A DNA stretch of 64,000 nucleotides, taken from assembly GCA_019637095.1 (NCBI GenBank), contig JAHBWG010000012.1, positions 86,197-150,196 on the forward strand, written 5' to 3'. How positions within the stretch are numbered: the stretch's first letter is position 1; each line of letters begins with the position of its first letter. Source of the stretch: Sandaracinaceae bacterium. Lineage in GTDB: Bacteria; Myxococcota_A; Polyangia; Polyangiales; Sandaracinaceae. The notes beneath the pieces were generated by a model that was not told where the DNA came from, searched no databases, and was given only the letters and a program-made list of their open reading frames with translations. Made by a program: the position numbers and the translations under genes. This document shows positions 62,068-64,000 of this stretch, piece after piece.

Positions 62068-63024
62068 GTGCGGAGCTTCATCGGCTGGGCCGCCTGCGCC
62101 TCGATCGCGGCGAGCGCTTGCAGCGCGCCGCCGACGCAGGTGCTCGTCGTCGTGAGCTCGGACCTCGCCGTCCCGGCGGAGCTCGACGAGATCGCGGTGA
62201 CGATCACGCACCCGGACGGCGCAGCGACACGCACCGCGGGCGCGGCGCTCGGGCCCGGCGAGGTGCCGCTCCCGCGGACGCTCGCGATGCTCCACGAGGG
62301 CGGGCCGCTCGGGCCGTACCGGCTGCGCGTCGAGGGGCGGCGCGGCGGCGCCGCCGTGCTCGCGCGGGTCGGCGAGCTCTCGTTCGTGGCGGGCCAGATC
62401 CGCGTGTGGCGCGTCGCGCTCGACCGCGCGTGCCTCGGCGTGGACTGCGAGGCGCGGACCTGCGCGGGCGGCGCGTGCCGCGACCTCGCGGTCGGCGAGG
62501 GCGAGCTCGAGCCGTACGAGCCCGCGGTGCCGCGCGACGCGGGCTTCGACGCCGCGCCGCCGGCCGACGGCGGCGAGGACGCGGGCGGCGACGCCGGCAT
62601 CGACGCGGGCCCCGAGTGCGACGACGTCGCGTGCGAGGGCGGCGTGACCTGCGCCTGCGAGGGCGGCGCGTGCTGCGCGATGGGCTGCTCGCCCGTCGAC
62701 TGTCGGCCGCGCTGCGCGGGGGAGGGGACCGCCTGCGTCGTCGACGCGAGCGCGAGCAGCGGCGCCACGGTGCGGTGTGAGGCGGGCGCTGCGTGCACCA
62801 TCGACGCGGGGACCTCGAGCGCGCTCTCGGTCGACTGCTCGGGCAGCGGGACGCGCTGCGAGGTCGACTGTACCAACAGCACGGGGTGCTCCGTCCGCTG
62901 CGCGTCCGGCGCGGCGTGCCTCGTGCGTTGCACGGGAGCGACGGGGTGCGCGTTCCGGCCGTGCACGGGCTCGTCCACGGTGTGCGGTGGCGGCGTCGAG
63001 GTCTGCGGGCGCGACTGCCTCTGA
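62068..63024 (+). CDS. Cysteine-rich lipoprotein with beta-helix-like tail
   Basis: The 318-residue product has a lipoprotein signal ([19 protein letters not shown]), a ~110-residue beta domain ([33 protein letters not shown]), an Asp/Ala/Gly linker (~165-190), and a ~125-residue tail with about 30 Cys. The tail repeats a short CxVxC-SGxxC pattern ([29 protein letters not shown]), suggesting a small disulfide-stabilised beta-helix. No family is recognised. TATGAT lies 8 nt before the GTG. It is divergent from cydA and faces the TPR-like gene 6 bp away. Confidence 0.8.
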   Translation: MRSFIGWAACASIAASACSAPPTQVLVVVSSDLAVPAELDEIAVTITHPDGAATRTAGAALGPGEVPLPRTLAMLHEGGPLGPYRLRVEGRRGGAAVLARVGELSFVAGQIRVWRVALDRACLGVDCEARTCAGGACRDLAVGEGELEPYEPAVPRDAGFDAAPPADGGEDAGGDAGIDAGPECDDVACEGGVTCACEGGACCAMGCSPVDCRPRCAGEGTACVVDASASSGATVRCEAGAACTIDAGTSSALSVDCSGSGTRCEVDCTNSTGCSVRCASGAACLVRCTGATGCAFRPCTGSSTVCGGGVEVCGRDCL

Positions 63025-63030
63025 ACGCGG

Positions 63031-63819
63031 TCAGGGCCAGGTGAGGATCGCGGGCGAGAAGTCGCCGGCGACCGGCGCCTGCGATGGCTCGGCGGCGAGC
63101 GCGGCGGCGAGGACGACGACCCCCGCGAGCACGAGGACGCCCGCCGCGACGGCGGCCCAGAAGAGCGGCTCCTCGACCAGGGGGGTCTCGGCGCGGACGA
63201 TGACGGGCGCGGGCTCTTCCTCGGCGGCGAGCGTCACCTCGGTGAGCGCGCCCGCGCTCGCGTGCACCGTCACGGTCGCGATCAGGCGCGCGCCGCGCGT
63301 CGCGACGACGGTGTGCTCGCCCGGCGTGACGGGGAGCGCCGTCGCGAGCTGCGCCTCGGGCACCGGCACCGTGTCGAGCACGACCTCCGCGTCGCGCACC
63401 GCGGGGGCGCGCGCGATCCGGAGCCGGCCCGCCTCGCGGTCCATGCGCGCGCGCAGCTCGCGCGCGAGCGCCGCGAGCGGCGCCGGCATCTCGGCCGTCT
63501 CGGCGTCCGCCTCGAGGGCGAGCAGGTGCCCGTGCGCGTCGCGGTAGCGCCCGCTCTCGACGAGCGCCGCGGCGAGGTTGTAGAGGATCGCGGGCGCGCT
63601 CCGCAGCGCGAGGGCGCGCTCGAACGCGTCGATGGCGCGGGCCCAGCGCTCGGCGCTCGCGTGCGCGACGCCCTCGGCGAAGAGCGCGCGCGCCTGTTCG
63701 ATCGCCGGAGCGTCCGGCGCCTCCTCCTCGCGCTGCGCGGAGGCGCCCTGCGCCGTCGCGAGCGCGAGGAGCGCGGCGCCGCATGCGGCGGCCAGAGAGC
63801 GCTGTCGAGCGGACCTCAC
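63031..63819 (-). CDS. TPR-like secreted protein with C-terminal membrane helix
   Basis: The 262-residue product has a signal peptide (AAACGAALLALATAQGASAQ), a helical TPR-like region (~38-130: ARALFAEGVAHASAERWARA, IDAFERALALRSAPAILYNL), a PEGA-like beta domain (~135-200: AEVVLDTVPVPEAQLATALP, GEHTVVATRGARLIATVTVH) and a C-terminal helix (~215-240). This TPR-plus-PEGA-like layout is frequent in Myxococcota next to kinases. Role unknown. The GTG has TATCCT 16 nt upstream. Confidence 0.78.
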   Translation of the reverse strand: MRSARQRSLAAACGAALLALATAQGASAQREEEAPDAPAIEQARALFAEGVAHASAERWARAIDAFERALALRSAPAILYNLAAALVESGRYRDAHGHLLALEADAETAEMPAPLAALARELRARMDREAGRLRIARAPAVRDAEVVLDTVPVPEAQLATALPVTPGEHTVVATRGARLIATVTVHASAGALTEVTLAAEEEPAPVIVRAETPLVEEPLFWAAVAAGVLVLAGVVVLAAALAAEPSQAPVAGDFSPAILTWP

Positions 63820-63880
63820 GACTCGTCCCGTCCAGAGGATACCGCGCCTTCGCGCCGACGTGCGGCGCGCCTTTCGCCCG

Positions 63881-64000
63881 TCAGAAGCCGGGGTCGGCGA
63901 CGATGACGGTCCCGCCCCGGCCGCGCGCCGTCGTGGTGGGGGGGTCGGCGCGCCGGCGACCGCGACGCGCGGCGGCGGGGCTCGCCGGCGCGCGACGCGC
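63881..64000 (-). CDS. C-terminal end of a gene running off the window (partial)
   Basis: On the minus strand an open frame enters from the window edge and stops with TGA at 63883-63881. Its last 39 residues are Arg/Ala/Pro-rich and end GRGGTVIVADPGF. A short terminal strand after a Pro-rich linker is common at the end of PEGA-type proteins, but too little is present for any call. The Arg-rich composition means it may also not be coding. Confidence 0.4.
   Translation of the reverse strand, partial: ARRAPASPAAARRGRRRADPPTTTARGRGGTVIVADPGF

Overview
The window is very GC-rich (roughly 70 percent or more) and almost fully coding. It looks like chromosomal DNA of a myxobacterium (phylum Myxococcota; a Polyangiales or Sandaracinus-type organism is my inference). 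The reasons are the Hanks-type Ser/Thr kinases with PEGA and AgmX/PglI-like tails, many cysteine-rich lipoproteins, MopE-like Asp-rich metal-binding motifs, FHA-AAA+ regulators, and an SspB with a long acidic tail. I see no tRNA, rRNA, CRISPR array, transposase, integrase or phage gene.

Layout. 1-8.6 kb (minus strand): N-formylglutamate amidohydrolase, a GH31-type glycosidase, a DTW-domain tRNA modification enzyme, two large membrane proteins (one a sulfatase-fold enzyme) and a discoidin-like protein. 8.7-13.3 kb: a small unknown protein, a GT39-like glycosyltransferase, a gene remnant, and an HtrA protease coupled to an unknown protein. 13.5-17.75 kb: topA, an NAD-dependent epimerase and a histidine phosphatase with 4-bp overlaps, ending in a long hairpin. 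18.2-22.4 kb: an RND efflux pair. 22.5-27.7 kb: a kinase, lipoproteins, and a TetR regulator with two visible operators next to a DUF4188 gene. 27.8-30.4 kb: two adjacent cysteine-rich repeat proteins.

30.4-37.8 kb is a regulatory and proteostasis block: a PEGA kinase, a DnaJ protein, two convergent FHA/AAA+ regulators that both lack the sigma-54 GAFTGA loop, and sspB between them, flanked by GC-rich modular palindromic repeats. 37.8-49.4 kb: membrane proteins, a VWA lipoprotein, a phosphoglycerate-mutase-like protein, a sugar ABC operon with a fused binding protein and permease, a DUF1517 protein, an NAD-binding protein, and pyrG with its own promoter and a structured leader. 49.7-52.3 kb: two paralogous cysteine-rich lipoproteins and a class I glutamine amidotransferase. 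52.3-58.1 kb: a MoxR/DUF58/DUF4129/DUF4350 cluster. 58.1-64 kb: an HTH-EgtD-like methyltransferase, cydAB, a lipoprotein, a TPR-like protein, and the tail of a gene running off the edge.

The signals I find most worth following are not genes. (1) A palindromic element built from one 28-29 bp unit occurs twice, each time between convergent genes, and the two copies have opposite polarity. (2) A modular hairpin repeat starts directly after the stop codons of the two convergent FHA regulators. (3) TANNNT boxes lie 6-9 nt upstream of many start codons, which suggests widespread leaderless transcription. (4) The pyrG leader and the topA-RND spacer hold large hairpins.
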